Shown here: positions 26,820 through 36,622 of the stretch, piece by piece
Numbering within the stretch: position 1 is the first letter of the stretch
Layout: each line of letters begins with the position of its first letter
Source of the DNA: Bordetella pertussis 18323
Lineage (GTDB): Bacteria; Pseudomonadota; Gammaproteobacteria; Burkholderiales; Burkholderiaceae_B
Reading direction: 5' to 3'
NCBI RefSeq assembly: GCF_000306945.1
Contig: NC_018518.1
Span: forward strand, 2,294,001 to 2,358,000
DNA: 64,000 nucleotides
Program-made: the position numbers and the translations under genes
Notes under the pieces: model-generated
The model's database searches: none
Told to the model about the DNA's origin: nothing
What the model saw: only the letters and a program-made list of their open reading frames with translations

Positions 26820-27683
26820 TTGTTCAGTTACCGACACGCCTTTCACGCCGGCAACCATGCCGACGTCCTCAAGCACGCCATTCTGGTCCACGTGCTGGAC
26901 TACATGAATCGCAAGGAAGCGCCCTATTGGGTGGTGGACACGCACGCCGGCGCCGGCCTGTACGCGCTCGGCAGCGACTGGGCCAGCAAGAACGCCGAGC
27001 ATGCCGACGGCGTGGCGCGCCTGTGGGAGCTCTCCGGCCTGCCTCCGCTGCTGGCCGACTATGTCGCCCGCATCCGCGACTACAACACGGACGGCGTCCT
27101 GCGCCATTACCCGGGCTCGCCCTGGCTGACCCTGGACGTGCTGCGCGAGCGCGACCGCCTGCGCCTGTTCGAGATGCACCCGAGCGAGTCGGACGTGCTG
27201 GTCAGGAACCTGGAACGGCGCAACGAGCGCACCGCCCTGCGCCAGACCACGGTCTTCGCCGCGGACGGCTTCGAGGGCGTCAAGGCGCTGCTGCCGCCGC
27301 CGACGCGCCGCGGCTTGGTGCTCATCGATCCTTCCTACGAGGACAAGCAGGATTATCGGCGCACGCTGACTGCCGTGCGCGAAGGCGTCAAGCGCTTCGC
27401 CACCGGCACCTTTGTCGTCTGGTATCCGCTGGTGCAGCGCCGCGAGGCATCGGAGATGGCGCGCCAGCTGGAGCGGCTGCCGGTCAAGAGCTGGCTGCAC
27501 GCCACGCTGACCGTGCGCAAACCCGCCGCCGACGGCTTCGGGCTGCACGGCAGCGGCATGTTCCTGGTCAACCCGCCCTGGACGCTGCACGACGCGCTCA
27601 AGCCGGCCATGCCGCTGCTGGCGCGCGAACTGGCCCAGGACGACCGGGCCGGTTTCACGCTGCAGTACCGCGAGAACCCCTGA
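26820..27683 (+). CDS. rlmJ: 23S rRNA (adenine-2030-N6)-methyltransferase RlmJ (287 aa)
   Basis: The N-terminal MFSYRHAFHAGNHADVLKH is the RlmJ signature. The SAM-binding VVDTHAGAGLY and catalytic LVLIDPSYEDKQDY (DPPY-like motif) follow. Full family length. No ATG fits; the start is a TTG at 26820, 12 bp after ugpQ, so the two are probably co-transcribed. Confidence 0.92.
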   Translation: MFSYRHAFHAGNHADVLKHAILVHVLDYMNRKEAPYWVVDTHAGAGLYALGSDWASKNAEHADGVARLWELSGLPPLLADYVARIRDYNTDGVLRHYPGSPWLTLDVLRERDRLRLFEMHPSESDVLVRNLERRNERTALRQTTVFAADGFEGVKALLPPPTRRGLVLIDPSYEDKQDYRRTLTAVREGVKRFATGTFVVWYPLVQRREASEMARQLERLPVKSWLHATLTVRKPAADGFGLHGSGMFLVNPPWTLHDALKPAMPLLARELAQDDRAGFTLQYRENP

Positions 27684-27686
27684 GGC

Positions 27687-29102
27687 TCAGGCCGCCAGGC
27701 GCTGCGGGCGGGCCTGCGCCAGGCGCGCCGCGGCATCGCGCAAGGCGGTGCGCAGCCCCTCTTCCACCACGGGGTGGTAAAACGGCATTTCCAGCATCTG
27801 CGCCACCGTCAGCGACTGTTGCGCCGCCCAGGCCAGCAGGTGGCCGATGTGCTCGGCGCTGGGGCCGACCATTTCCGCGCCCACGAAACGCCCCGACTCG
27901 ATGTCGGCATAGACGCGCAGCATGCCGCGATTGCGCAGCATGACGCGCGAACGGCCCTGGTCGCCGAAATCGACTTCGCCGGCCACGAAGGTGCCGCTTT
28001 CCAGCCGCGCGAACGGCGTGCCCACCAGCGCGATCTGCGGATCGGAGAACACCACGCCCAGCGCCGCCCGGCGCAGGCCCGGCGCGACGTCCGGATAGCG
28101 CGCGGCGTTCTCGCCGGCGATGCGCCCTTCGTCGGCCGCTTCATGCAGCAGCGGCGCGTCGGCGTTGGCGTCGCCGGCGATGAACACCGGCGCCTGGCCC
28201 GCCTGCATGGTATGGCGGTCGAAATGCGGCACGCCGCGCGCATCGAGCGCCAGGCTGGTGTTGTGCAGATCGAGGCCATCGACATTGGGACGCCGGCCGG
28301 TCGCCACCAGGGCGTAGTCGAAGCGCTCGGTGCGCTCGGTATTGTCCAGCGCCACGTAGCGCACTTCGACCTCGTCGCCGACGCGCTTGGTTTCCAGCAC
28401 GCGCGCGTCCGGATCCAGGTAGAACTCCTGCTGGAAGGCCTTGCGGGCGCTCTGGCGCACGCGCGGGTCGGTGATGCCGCCCAGGCTGCCGCTCACGCCG
28501 AAAACGCGCACCTGCACGCCCAGGCGCGCCAGCGCCTGGCCCAGTTCCAGCCCGATCACGCCGGGCCCGAACACCGCGACGCGCGCCGGCAGCGTGTCCC
28601 AGGCAAAGACGTCGTCGTTGACCACCAGGCGGTCGCCCAGCGCCAGGAACGGCGGGGGCACCGCGGGCCGCGAGCCGCTGGCGATGACCACGCTGCCGGC
28701 GCGCACCTCGGTGTGTCCATCCACGCGCAGCACCGTGTCTTCGACAAAGCGCGCCATGCCGCGCAGCTTGTCCTCGGCCGGGATGTTCTCCACGCCCTCG
28801 AGCACGAAGCCGACGAAGCGGTCGCGCTCGCTCTTGACGCGCGCCATGACCTGCGCCCCGTCGATCCGCACCGCGCCATCGATATGCACGCCGAAGGGCC
28901 CGCCGTGCGCCGCCGCATGGGCCGCCTCGGCGGCCGCGATCAACAGCTTGGACGGCATGCAACCCACGCGCGCGCAAGTCGTGCCGTACTGGCCGCCTTC
29001 GATCAGCAAGGCGCGCTTGCCGGCGGCGCGCGCGGCGCGATGGGCCGCCAGGCCGGCCGTGCCGGCGCCTATGATGGCCACGTCAGTGTGCAAGGTTTTC
29101 AT
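27687..29102 (-). CDS. Flavin disulfide reductase, dihydrolipoamide dehydrogenase-like (471 aa)
   Basis: A pyridine-nucleotide disulfide oxidoreductase: N-terminal FAD motif IIGAGTAGLAA, redox pair CARVGC in TTCARVGCMPSK, NAD motif VFGPGVIGLELG, and C-terminal dimer segment HPVVEEGL with the His-Glu dyad. It is not next to a 2-oxo-acid dehydrogenase complex. Downstream of copZ and the peroxiredoxin-glutaredoxin, it may serve thiol redox or metal-stress defence. True substrate unknown. Confidence 0.85.
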   Translation of the reverse strand: MKTLHTDVAIIGAGTAGLAAHRAARAAGKRALLIEGGQYGTTCARVGCMPSKLLIAAAEAAHAAAHGGPFGVHIDGAVRIDGAQVMARVKSERDRFVGFVLEGVENIPAEDKLRGMARFVEDTVLRVDGHTEVRAGSVVIASGSRPAVPPPFLALGDRLVVNDDVFAWDTLPARVAVFGPGVIGLELGQALARLGVQVRVFGVSGSLGGITDPRVRQSARKAFQQEFYLDPDARVLETKRVGDEVEVRYVALDNTERTERFDYALVATGRRPNVDGLDLHNTSLALDARGVPHFDRHTMQAGQAPVFIAGDANADAPLLHEAADEGRIAGENAARYPDVAPGLRRAALGVVFSDPQIALVGTPFARLESGTFVAGEVDFGDQGRSRVMLRNRGMLRVYADIESGRFVGAEMVGPSAEHIGHLLAWAAQQSLTVAQMLEMPFYHPVVEEGLRTALRDAAARLAQARPQRLAA

Positions 29103-29158
29103 CGATTATCCTCATGAGTGCGGGCGAGCCGCCCAGGCGGCGCGCGGACAGGCAGACG

Positions 29159-29184
29159 CGCTGGCCGCTGCGAAGCGGCCAGCG
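29159..29184. repeat. Hairpin in the gap before the disulfide reductase gene
   Basis: CGCTGGCCGCT, GCGA loop, AGCGGCCAGCG: perfect 11-bp arms between the peroxiredoxin terminator and the reductase start. A role in transcript stability or termination is possible. Confidence 0.5.
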
Positions 29185-29201
29185 TCGGCACGAAGGAAGG
29201 G

Positions 29202-29229
29202 AAAAGCCGGCGGCGGCAGCGCCGCCGGC
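29202..29229 (-). terminator. Terminator after the peroxiredoxin-glutaredoxin gene
   Basis: On the minus strand GCCGGCGGCG, short loop, CGCCGCCGGC then TTTT. It separates the redoxin gene from the downstream flavin reductase. Confidence 0.65.
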
Positions 29230-29235
29230 CAGGCA

Positions 29236-29964
29236 TCAGGCCAGGTAGGCCTTGAGGGCGTCGAAACCGCCGATCAGCTTGCCGTTGATGAACACCTGGG
29301 GCGCGGTATCGCCACCCGAGACGGCGCCGATCACACGGCCGCGCACCTTGTTGTCCAGCGGGATCTCGATCGGGTCGAAGCCCTTGCCCTTGAGCAGGGC
29401 CTTGGCGTCGACGCAGAACGGGCAGCCCGGCTTTGAGAACACCACGACCTGGTCGGGCTTCCTGGCCTGGGGCGCGACGTAGGCGAGCATCGTGTCGGCA
29501 TCCGAGACCTCGAACGGATCGCCTTCCTTCTCGGGCTCGATGAACATCTTCTCGACCACGCCATCCTTGACCAGCATGGCATAGCGCCAGCTGCGCTTGC
29601 CGAAGCCCAGGTCCTTCTTGTCGACCAGCATGCCCATGCCATCGGTGAACTCGCCGTTGCCGTCGGGCAACAGCGTCACATTGGCGGACTCCTGGTCTTT
29701 CGCCCGCTCGTTCATGACGAAGGTGTCGTTGACGGAAACGCAGACAATGCTGTCGACGCCGGCGGCGAAGAAGGTGGGAGCCAGCTCGTTGTAGCGCGGC
29801 AGGTGCGTGGACGAGCAGGTCGGCGTGAAGGCGCCGGGCAGCGAGAACACCACGACGGTCTTGTTCTTGAAGACGTCGTCGGTCGTCACCTGCTTCCAGG
29901 CATTGTTTTCACGGACGGGAAACGTCACGCTCGGTACACGTTGACCTTCGCGATTTTGCAGCAT
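29236..29964 (-). CDS. Hybrid peroxiredoxin-glutaredoxin (242 aa)
   Basis: An N-terminal Prx5-type domain ([14 protein letters not shown], peroxidatic Cys about residue 50) is fused to a C-terminal glutaredoxin with CPFC ([15 protein letters not shown]). This is the glutathione-dependent peroxidase architecture known from Haemophilus and Bordetella relatives. It reduces hydrogen peroxide and alkyl peroxides using glutathione through its own Grx domain. An AT-rich palindromic region upstream may carry its control. Confidence 0.93.
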   Translation of the reverse strand: MLQNREGQRVPSVTFPVRENNAWKQVTTDDVFKNKTVVVFSLPGAFTPTCSSTHLPRYNELAPTFFAAGVDSIVCVSVNDTFVMNERAKDQESANVTLLPDGNGEFTDGMGMLVDKKDLGFGKRSWRYAMLVKDGVVEKMFIEPEKEGDPFEVSDADTMLAYVAPQARKPDQVVVFSKPGCPFCVDAKALLKGKGFDPIEIPLDNKVRGRVIGAVSGGDTAPQVFINGKLIGGFDALKAYLA

Positions 29965-30033
29965 TCATATCTCCTTGGATTAGCTTTGCGACATTCTGTG
30001 GAACAACCACCATGAAGAGATGATAATTGTTAG

Positions 30034-30074
30034 CTATCAATTAATAAAATTTAATAAATCTAATTAATTGATAG
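30034..30074 (-). promoter_or_regulatory. AT-rich inverted repeat upstream of the peroxiredoxin gene
   Basis: CTATCAATTAAT (30034-30045) and ATTAATTGATAG (30063-30074) form perfect 12-bp arms with a 17-bp AT-only-like spacer, 70-110 bp before the redoxin start. The spacing does not fit the canonical OxyR pattern of ATAG/CTAT quarter-sites. The regulator is unknown. Confidence 0.5.
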
Positions 30075-30102
30075 TCTCAAGCAATCGATCGCTAAACGCT
30101 GA

Positions 30103-30303
30103 TTAAGCTGCTTGCACGGCATAGCCGGCGGCGCGGATCGCCTGGGCGACCGGCTCGGCCGCTGCCGCGCCTTCCACCGTCACGCGGCGCGCCGCCAGGT
30201 CGATCTGGACCAGCGCCTGGGGCACGGCCTGCTGCACCGCCTGCGTGATGCTCTTGACGCAGTGGCCGCAGGTCATGTCGGGAACGTGAAAGGCGATAGT
30301 CAT
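30103..30303 (-). CDS. copZ: Copper chaperone CopZ, heavy-metal-associated domain (66 aa)
   Basis: A single HMA domain with MTCGHC (Cys 12 and 15) after the first strand, MTIAFHVPD. It binds Cu(I) and hands it to an exporter or regulator. SD AGGAG. Its promoter is a CueR-type promoter (30371-30401) with cueR divergent. No copper ATPase is next to it. Confidence 0.93.
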   Translation of the reverse strand: MTIAFHVPDMTCGHCVKSITQAVQQAVPQALVQIDLAARRVTVEGAAAAEPVAQAIRAAGYAVQAA

Positions 30304-30370
30304 GGTTTTCTCCTGGATGAGGGCCGGCCTTGTGCCGGCGGACAGCGTCCGGTTTTCGAACGTTGGAGAG

Positions 30371-30401
30371 AGCTTAAACCTTCCCATGATGTGAAGGTCA
30401 A
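30371..30401 (-). promoter_or_regulatory. CueR-controlled copZ promoter
   Basis: Minus strand: -35 TTGACC (30396-30401) and -10 TAAGCT (30371-30376) separated by 19 bp, the overlong spacer typical of MerR-family promoters. The spacer holds the operator (30378-30398) with arms ACCTTC and GAAGGT, as in known CueR sites. Cu(I)-CueR would untwist it and activate copZ. Confidence 0.88.
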
Positions 30402-30478
30402 GCGTAGAATGGAAGCGACGCCTTCCATGCCGGAAGGCGCGCAACCGGCCAGCCGTCGGCGGGCCAGGGACACTGCCC

Positions 30479-30877
30479 ATGAATATCGGAGACGCCGCCC
30501 AGGCCTCGGGCATTTCGGCCAAGATGATCCGCTACTACGAAAGCATCGGACTGATCGGCCCTGCCGCGCGCACCGAATCCGGCTATCGCGTCTATGGCGA
30601 TGCGGAACTGCATACGCTGCGTTTCGTGCGGCGCGCGCGCGATCTCGGTTTCTCGGTCGAACAGATGAACGAACTGCTGGCGCTGTGGCGCGACCGCAGC
30701 CGCGCCAGCGCCGACGTCAAGCGCATTGCGCTCGAGCATGTCGCCACGCTGGAGCGCAAGGCGGACGAATTGCGCCAGATGGCCGACACGCTGAAGCACC
30801 TGGCGCACCATTGCCATGGCGACACCCGACCCGACTGCCCGATCATCGAAGAACTGAGCAACACCGGGCGGCGCTGA
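30479..30877 (+). CDS. cueR: Copper-responsive MerR-family regulator CueR (132 aa)
   Basis: N-terminal MNIGDAAQASGISAKMIRYYESIGLI helix-turn-helix and wing, a long dimer helix, then the Cu(I)-binding loop with Cys112 and Cys120 (CHGDTRPDC). That spacing equals the one in E. coli CueR, and the C-terminal family lacks the third Cys of MerR/ZntR. Divergent from copZ. Confidence 0.93.
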   Translation: MNIGDAAQASGISAKMIRYYESIGLIGPAARTESGYRVYGDAELHTLRFVRRARDLGFSVEQMNELLALWRDRSRASADVKRIALEHVATLERKADELRQMADTLKHLAHHCHGDTRPDCPIIEELSNTGRR

Positions 30878-30900
30878 ACGCCGCCGCCCGGCGGGCCGCC

Positions 30901-32301
30901 TCAGGCAGCGGCCGCCTCGGCAAGGCGCTCGGCCTCCTCGCGCGCCTTCTGCCGCGCCTGGGCCTGCGCTTGCAGCACCGTCGCCTCGTCGAGCGACTCG
31001 AACACTGCGATCGATTCGACATGGCCGGTATGCGGGAACATGTTGATGACGCCAGCGCTGCGCAGCGCATAGCCGCCTTCGTGCACCATGATGGCGGCGT
31101 CGCGCGCCAGGGTGCCTGGACTACAGGAGACGTACACGATGCGGCGCGGCCGCTCGCCCGGAGCCAGCAGCGACAGCGCCTGCGCGACAGCCTGCGCGCC
31201 TTCCCGCGGCGGGTCGATCAGCATGCGGTCGAAGTAGCCCAGCCCGCGCAGCCATTGCACATCGACCTCGAACAGGTTGAGCGTGGCGAAACGGGTGCGC
31301 TCGCCCAGCCCATGACGCGCCGCCGCCTCGTGCGCGCGGTCGGTCAGCGCCTTGCTGCCCTCCACCCCCACCGCCTCGCGCCCCTGGGTGGCCAGCGGCA
31401 ACGTGAAATTGCCCAGGCCGCAGAACAGGTCCGCCACGCGGTCCTGCGGCTGCACATCCAGCAGCTTCAGGGCGCGCGACACCATAGCGCGGTTGATGGC
31501 GTGGTTGACCTGGGTGAAATCCGTCGGCCGGTAAGGCATGCGCAGCCCGAACTCGGGCAGGGTATAGGCCAGCGCGTCGGCATGCTCGCGCTCTAGCGGA
31601 TGCACGGTATCCGGGCCCTTGGACTGCAGCCACCACTGCACCCCGTGCTCGGCGGCAAACGCGCGCAGCACGGCGATATCGCCGTCGGTCAGCGGCAGCA
31701 GGTGGCGCAACACCAGCACGATCGTCTCGTCGCCCAATGCGACCTCGATCTGGGGCATGCGGTCCGGCGCCGACATGGCCGCTATCATGGCGCGCAGGGG
31801 CAGCAGCAGGCGGCTGACCGCCGGCGGCAGCACATGGCATTCGCGCATGTCGGCCACGTAGCTGCTCTTGCGTTCATGAAAGCCCACCAGCACCCCGCCC
31901 TTCTTGGGCACGACGCGCACCGACAGGCGGGCGCGATAGCGGTAGCCCCAGGTCGGGCCATAGAGCGGCGGCAGGATGCGCGCCGGCTTGAGCTTGCCCA
32001 CGTGCCAGAAAGTGTCTTCGAGCGCGCGCTGCTTGATCGCGACCTGGGCCGCGGGCGCCAGGTGCTGCATGGCACAGCCGCCGCAAACGCCGAAATGCGG
32101 GCAGCGCGGCGCCACGCGCTGCGAGGACGGGCGCAGGACCTCCTCGACCTTGGCAATCTCGTAGGACGGCTTGCGGCGCACCGTCTGCACCGTGACCCGC
32201 TCGCCGGGCAAGGCGCCTTCCACGAACAGCACTTTGCCGTCACGGTGGGCTATCCCCCGGGCCTCGAGGTCCAGGGACTCAATATTCAAAACGTCGACCA
32301 T
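30901..32301 (-). CDS. rlmD: 23S rRNA (uracil-1939-C5)-methyltransferase RlmD (466 aa)
   Basis: A TRAM-like N-terminal domain is followed by the 4Fe-4S cysteines (C67, C73, C76 in [10 protein letters not shown], and the later ADMREC). The C-terminal SAM fold has [17 protein letters not shown] and the catalytic [12 protein letters not shown]. Standard RlmD/RumA architecture and length. The ATG at 32301 agrees with the family start. Confidence 0.93.
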   Translation of the reverse strand: MVDVLNIESLDLEARGIAHRDGKVLFVEGALPGERVTVQTVRRKPSYEIAKVEEVLRPSSQRVAPRCPHFGVCGGCAMQHLAPAAQVAIKQRALEDTFWHVGKLKPARILPPLYGPTWGYRYRARLSVRVVPKKGGVLVGFHERKSSYVADMRECHVLPPAVSRLLLPLRAMIAAMSAPDRMPQIEVALGDETIVLVLRHLLPLTDGDIAVLRAFAAEHGVQWWLQSKGPDTVHPLEREHADALAYTLPEFGLRMPYRPTDFTQVNHAINRAMVSRALKLLDVQPQDRVADLFCGLGNFTLPLATQGREAVGVEGSKALTDRAHEAAARHGLGERTRFATLNLFEVDVQWLRGLGYFDRMLIDPPREGAQAVAQALSLLAPGERPRRIVYVSCSPGTLARDAAIMVHEGGYALRSAGVINMFPHTGHVESIAVFESLDEATVLQAQAQARQKAREEAERLAEAAAA

Positions 32302-32419
32302 CTCGCACAGTCCAGATACACAGGCAGGCCGGCATTGTAAAAGAGCTCGGGCCATGCCGGAAACGGCTGTCCGAGCGGACGCCCCGTCCCCCACCGGACG
32401 GGACGTCCCCGGCAGCGCC

Positions 32420-33172
32420 TCAGAAGGTCCGCGCCACCGAAAGCACCGCTCCCAGCCTCCCCGACGGATGCCCGTTCTTGGTGGGCAGCCAATTGTCGCG
32501 GGTCGCGCCCACCGCGGCCAGGCCCAGCACCCAGCCGCTCAGGTCCTTGGTCACGCCCAGCTTGTAGTCCACGTAGTGGCCCAGCGCGTCGCCGTCCATG
32601 TCCTGCGCCTTCTTCAGCTTCTGGTAGCCCAGGTGGCCGACCAGCCCCCAGCCATCGCCCAGGTCGAACGTCGCCGTGCCGTCCAGGTACCAGGTGCCCT
32701 TGGTATCGGGCGTGCTGAAGAAATCGCCGGGCGTGTACGAGTACTTCAGCGAGTAGTTCGCATAGCTCACGCCCAGGTACAGGTCGGTGTTGTTGTAGTT
32801 GCCGCCCTTGGGCGAACTGGACCCCGGGTAGTAGTAGTGCAGCACGCCCACGTCCAGGCCGACGCCGCCGCCCGCCTCGCCCTTCCAGCCGCCATAGAAG
32901 TCCATTTCGAGATTGCCGTCGGTGAAGACAAAGTCGGAGACGTTCGAATTCCAGTTGCCCAGGTAGAGGCCGGAAGTGTGCGTGAGGTCGAACCCCAGCT
33001 GGATGGCAGGCCGGAAATCGGTCTGCGAGTAACCCCGGAAAAGGTAGTCGCTGACCATGGCGGCGTTGCCGCTCAGCGAAAATCCCGCCCCCAGGTCGGT
33101 CGGCTCGGCACGCGCGCCGGCGGCGGCGCAGACGGCCAGTACCAGGGGCAAGGCGAACAAGGGCTTTTTCAT
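32420..33172 (-). CDS. TorF family putative outer-membrane porin (250 aa)
   Basis: A signal peptide ([22 protein letters not shown]) is followed by the TIGR02001-type N-terminus, [19 protein letters not shown], alternating beta-strand pattern and a C-terminal aromatic residue (ARTF) typical of outer-membrane beta-barrels. The family is named after a gene of Shewanella and is of unknown transport specificity. Confidence 0.85.
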   Translation of the reverse strand: MKKPLFALPLVLAVCAAAGARAEPTDLGAGFSLSGNAAMVSDYLFRGYSQTDFRPAIQLGFDLTHTSGLYLGNWNSNVSDFVFTDGNLEMDFYGGWKGEAGGGVGLDVGVLHYYYPGSSSPKGGNYNNTDLYLGVSYANYSLKYSYTPGDFFSTPDTKGTWYLDGTATFDLGDGWGLVGHLGYQKLKKAQDMDGDALGHYVDYKLGVTKDLSGWVLGLAAVGATRDNWLPTKNGHPSGRLGAVLSVARTF

Positions 33173-33460
33173 GATGTGCGGTTCCTGATCGATTGGAATA
33201 AGGACGCGGCATGCAGCCGTCCTCCCAGCCGCGGGGCAAGTCCCCTCCCCTGACGGCTTACCCCATGAAAAGCACATTCCATGCCAGCCCGCCCGCGCCG
33301 GCATAGCGTGCGCGCACGGCGCCGCGGCGCACCGCAGCGGTGCACCCCGACCCGGCGCCGCCTTGTTTCGGCGCATGGCGCGCCAGGCTGGCTCGCGCGC
33401 CAACGCAAACGTCCCGGGGCGTTGCAGCCCCGGGGCGTCATTCCTGCGGATCGGCGTGGA

Positions 33461-34060
33461 TCAGTTCGCCGTGGCGGCGCCGGCCGGCGCGGCGGACTGG
33501 CCGCCTTCGGCGTGCCGCTTCTGCATGCGTTCCTGCATGCGGGCGTGGCGTTCGCTCATGCGGGCCTGGTTGGCCTTGGCGATCTCGGTGACCTGGCCGC
33601 GCTGGGCCTCGTTCAGGCTATCCCAGACCGCCAGCCATTTGTCGCGTACCTGGGTGGCCTGGGCGCGGAACTGCTCGTGCCGCTTGTCCGATTCGGCCAA
33701 CAGCGCGCGCGGATCCAGCTTGCCGCTGTCGAGTTGCGCTTTCAGCGCGTCGCGGCCCGTGGCGCCCGCGTCGCGGCGGCTCTTGTGCACATCGCGTTGC
33801 GCCTGGCGAGCCTGGTCGACCAGCCCCTGCTGCTTGGCGTCCAGCTTGAGCGACTCGATCTGCGCCTTGGACAGCGGGCCGACGCCCGGCAGCCAGACGC
33901 CGTCGCGCATCATTTTCTTGTGGTGGTGACGGCCCTGCTCTTTCATATGGCCGGCCGCCGGGCCTTCCTGGGTGGCCGCAAGGGCGGGAGCCGCCACGAC
34001 GCCCGCCGAAAGCGCCAGGGTCAGGCCTGCCAGAGTGGAACGGATAGCGTGTCGGGACAT
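33461..34060 (-). CDS. Spy/CpxP-like periplasmic protein (199 aa)
   Basis: A signal peptide to ALAA is followed by a highly helical charged protein with HHHKKM, two Gln/Lys-rich helices and an LTXXQ-like core (LSKAQIESLKLDAKQQGLVDQA; LNEAQRGQVTEI). It resembles Spy/CpxP-type stress chaperones. SD AGGAG. Confidence in the exact family is moderate. Confidence 0.7.
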   Translation of the reverse strand: MSRHAIRSTLAGLTLALSAGVVAAPALAATQEGPAAGHMKEQGRHHHKKMMRDGVWLPGVGPLSKAQIESLKLDAKQQGLVDQARQAQRDVHKSRRDAGATGRDALKAQLDSGKLDPRALLAESDKRHEQFRAQATQVRDKWLAVWDSLNEAQRGQVTEIAKANQARMSERHARMQERMQKRHAEGGQSAAPAGAATAN

Positions 34061-34164
34061 GGTGATCTCCTGAAAGGTTGAAACGCGCTGCCATTGTGCG
34101 GGCGACGCGGTTTCAACCGGGTTTCGCACCCGGCCCATCTGTTTCAGTCGATTGCCGACGCGCC

Positions 34165-34944
34165 TTATGCCGCGTCCCAGGCCGCCAGGTATTCTTTCCA
34201 GTGCGGCGCGTCGCTGGCCGCCAGCGTGTCGCGCACCAGGGCGACCTCGGCGTCGTAGGCGACGCGGTCGAGCTCGCCGCGCAGGAAGCGGAAGCGGCAG
34301 TACACCAGCCAGGTATTGACCACGTCGGTCTCGCAGTACGCGCGCACCTCGTCGGCCTTGCCCTGGTTCCAGGCTTCCCAGACCTTGCTGCCGTCCATGC
34401 CCAGCTTGCCGGGAAAGCCGCACAGCTTGGCCAGTTCGTCCAGCGGCGCATTGGCGCGGCCGTTGTACTTGGCCAGCAAGTCCATCAGGTCGATGTGACG
34501 GTTGTGGTAGCGGCTGATGTAGTTGTTGAACTTGAAATCGCGGTCTTCGTCGCCCGTATCCCAATAGCGCGGCGCCGGCACGCCGTGGATCAGGCTGCGG
34601 TAGTGCAGCACCGGCAGGTCGAAACCGGACCCGTTCCAGCTGACCAGCCGCGGCGTGTAGCGCTCGATGGTCTTGAAAAAACCCGACAGCAGCGCCGCCT
34701 CGGGGTCGTCGGGCTGGCCCAGCGTCTTGACGCGGAAACCCTGGTCGTCGCGAAACACGCATCCGACCACCGCGACCTGGTGCAGGTGCAGGGGCAGGAA
34801 GTCGTGCCCCACCGCTTCGCGGCGCGCGGCGAAGGCGCGCTCGACCACTTCCAGGTCGGACACCTCGCCGCCCCAGTCGTTGAGCCGGCGCAGGCCGGCC
34901 ACGTCGGGGATGGTCTCCAGGTCGAAAACGAGCGTGGGCGTCAT
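34165..34944 (-). CDS. Predicted 3'-5' exonuclease, DNA polymerase B exo-like (259 aa)
   Basis: An RNase H-fold exonuclease: Exo I FDLETIPD, Exo II-like SWNGSGFDLPVLHYR and Exo III-like AYCETDVVNTWLVY, matching the PF10108-type family. Its ATG overlaps the stop of the lysostaphin-like gene upstream (ATGA). It ends the surE-pcm-nlpD unit, where many relatives carry rpoS. Confidence 0.85.
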   Translation of the reverse strand: MTPTLVFDLETIPDVAGLRRLNDWGGEVSDLEVVERAFAARREAVGHDFLPLHLHQVAVVGCVFRDDQGFRVKTLGQPDDPEAALLSGFFKTIERYTPRLVSWNGSGFDLPVLHYRSLIHGVPAPRYWDTGDEDRDFKFNNYISRYHNRHIDLMDLLAKYNGRANAPLDELAKLCGFPGKLGMDGSKVWEAWNQGKADEVRAYCETDVVNTWLVYCRFRFLRGELDRVAYDAEVALVRDTLAASDAPHWKEYLAAWDAA

Positions 34945-35825
34945 CGCGGCGGCAGATACTGCATCGGGTCGACCGGCGTGCCCTGGCGGCGGATCTCGAA
35001 ATGCAGCCGCGGCGACGTGGTGTCGGTCTCGCCGATCTCGGCGATCTTGGCCCCGCGCTTGACGTTCTGGCCGGTCTTGACCAGCAGCGCGCGGTTGTGC
35101 GCGTAGGCCGTGATGAAGCCGTTCTGGTGATTGATGATGATCAGGTTGCCCAGGCCGCGCACGCCATTGCCGCTGTACATCACCTTGCCATCGGCCGCCG
35201 CGATCACCGGATCGCCCAGCGAGCCGGCCAGGTCGATGCCCTTGGTGTTGCTGTTGAAGGTCTGCAGGATGGCGCCATTGGCCGGCCAGCCCCAGTTGAT
35301 GACGGCGGCATCGGCCGCGCGCGCGGGCTTGGGATCGGGCACCGTTGCCGCGGGCGGGGTGGTGGCCCCGCCGGTTTCGCCGCCGGCGCCGGCTTCCATG
35401 CCGCCGGCCGGCGTTTCGGCGCTTCCCTGGTCCAGCGGCTTGGGTTGCGGCTTGGAGGAGGTCACCGGCGTGGTCTGCGCGCCGCCGGCGCCCGAGCTCG
35501 ACAGGCGCAGCACCTGGCCGACACTGATCTGGTTGGGATCGGTGAGGTTGTTCCAGCGCTTGAGGTTTTCGATATCGACATTGTTGGCGCGCGCGATCTT
35601 GTAGAGCGTATCGCCAGGCTTGACGACATAGCTGCCGTCGGTCGGGCCGGAGGCGCCGGGCTGTCCGGTGAGGTCGACCACAGGCGCGCGCGGGCCCTTC
35701 GAGGCGCAGCCGGCCAGCAAGGCGATGGCCAGCACGCCCGCCCAGAGAACGGGGCGGGAAGCGGCGGCGGCGGATGCGCCAGCCACGGATTGGGATTCGG
35801 TCAGTTGCAACTGCCCGTTGAGCAT
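34941..35825 (-). CDS. nlpD: Lipoprotein NlpD, LysM and degenerate M23 domains (294 aa)
   Basis: An outer-membrane lipoprotein that activates cell-division amidase AmiC. It has lipobox LLAGC, a LysM domain (YVVKPGDTLYKIARANNV...GQVLRL), a Pro/Thr/Gly-rich linker and a LytM/M23 domain (GIDLAGSLGDPVIAAADGKVMYSG...LHFEIR). The domain lacks the full HxH metal set, as in NlpD. SD AGGAGAA. Operon with surE and pcm. Confidence 0.92.
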   Translation of the reverse strand: MLNGQLQLTESQSVAGASAAAASRPVLWAGVLAIALLAGCASKGPRAPVVDLTGQPGASGPTDGSYVVKPGDTLYKIARANNVDIENLKRWNNLTDPNQISVGQVLRLSSSGAGGAQTTPVTSSKPQPKPLDQGSAETPAGGMEAGAGGETGGATTPPAATVPDPKPARAADAAVINWGWPANGAILQTFNSNTKGIDLAGSLGDPVIAAADGKVMYSGNGVRGLGNLIIINHQNGFITAYAHNRALLVKTGQNVKRGAKIAEIGETDTTSPRLHFEIRRQGTPVDPMQYLPPR

Positions 35826-35842
35826 ACGATTCTCCTGTTTGC

Positions 35843-36622
35843 TCAAGATTGTATTCCGGCCCTGAGGGGCACAAAACGTACAGCTTCGAGTTCTTTTCGG
35901 CTCCACGCGGTGGCCCCGGTGCGTTCGATCAGCACCAGCCGCTGGTGGGTGGACCCTTCGGGCGCGATCAGCCGCCCGCCCGGCGCAAGCTGATCCAGCA
36001 AGGCCTGCGGAATGGCCAGGCCCGCCGCAGCCACAACAATAGCATCGAACGGCGCCACGCCGGGCACGCCCAGCATGCCGTCGCCATGGATCAGGCGCAC
36101 CCGGGTGGCCAGGCGCAGCGCCCGCAGATGGCCGCGCGCCAGCTCGTACAGGCCGCGGATACGCTCGATGGCATGCACCTCGCGCACGATCTGGGCCAGT
36201 ACCGCCGCCTGGTAGCCGCAGCCGGCGCCAACCTCGAGCACCCGCGCCGGAGCACGGTCCTCGCAGACAGCGGCGATCATGCGGGCCACCACCCACGGCT
36301 GCGAAATGGTCTGCGAGTGCCCGATGGGCAGCGCCGCGTCTTCGTAGGCACGGCTGGCCAGCGCTTCGTCGACGAACAGATGGCGCGGCACCGCCGCCAT
36401 GGCGTTGAGCACCCGTTCGTCGGCGATGCCCTGCGCGCGCAACCGCTGCACCATCGCCTGGCGCAGCCGGTCGGAGTTCAGGCCCAGGTTGCCGCTGGCC
36501 AGCGGCGCGGGCTGCGCAGGCGCGCGCGGCAAGGCGCCCGCCGAAATGCGGGTGTTGCTGTTGGCCGGCGTGATGCCGGGCGCGAGGCGGCCGCCGGCCG
36601 GCGGGTCTACGCGTTTACGCAT
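35843..36622 (-). CDS. pcm: Protein-L-isoaspartate O-methyltransferase (259 aa)
   Basis: Repairs isoaspartyl residues using [23 protein letters not shown] motif, [10 protein letters not shown] and the [28 protein letters not shown] block. The N-terminus is about 50 residues longer than usual (Pro/Ala-rich); an internal start may be the real one. The ATG lies 16 bp inside the end of surE. Confidence 0.9.
   Translation of the reverse strand: MRKRVDPPAGGRLAPGITPANSNTRISAGALPRAPAQPAPLASGNLGLNSDRLRQAMVQRLRAQGIADERVLNAMAAVPRHLFVDEALASRAYEDAALPIGHSQTISQPWVVARMIAAVCEDRAPARVLEVGAGCGYQAAVLAQIVREVHAIERIRGLYELARGHLRALRLATRVRLIHGDGMLGVPGVAPFDAIVVAAAGLAIPQALLDQLAPGGRLIAPEGSTHQRLVLIERTGATAWSRKELEAVRFVPLRAGIQS

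Noticed and set aside
29965..30102. An OxyR binding site before the peroxiredoxin gene
   Set aside because: ATAG and CTAT quarter-sites exist but not with the 7-bp spacing pattern OxyR needs.
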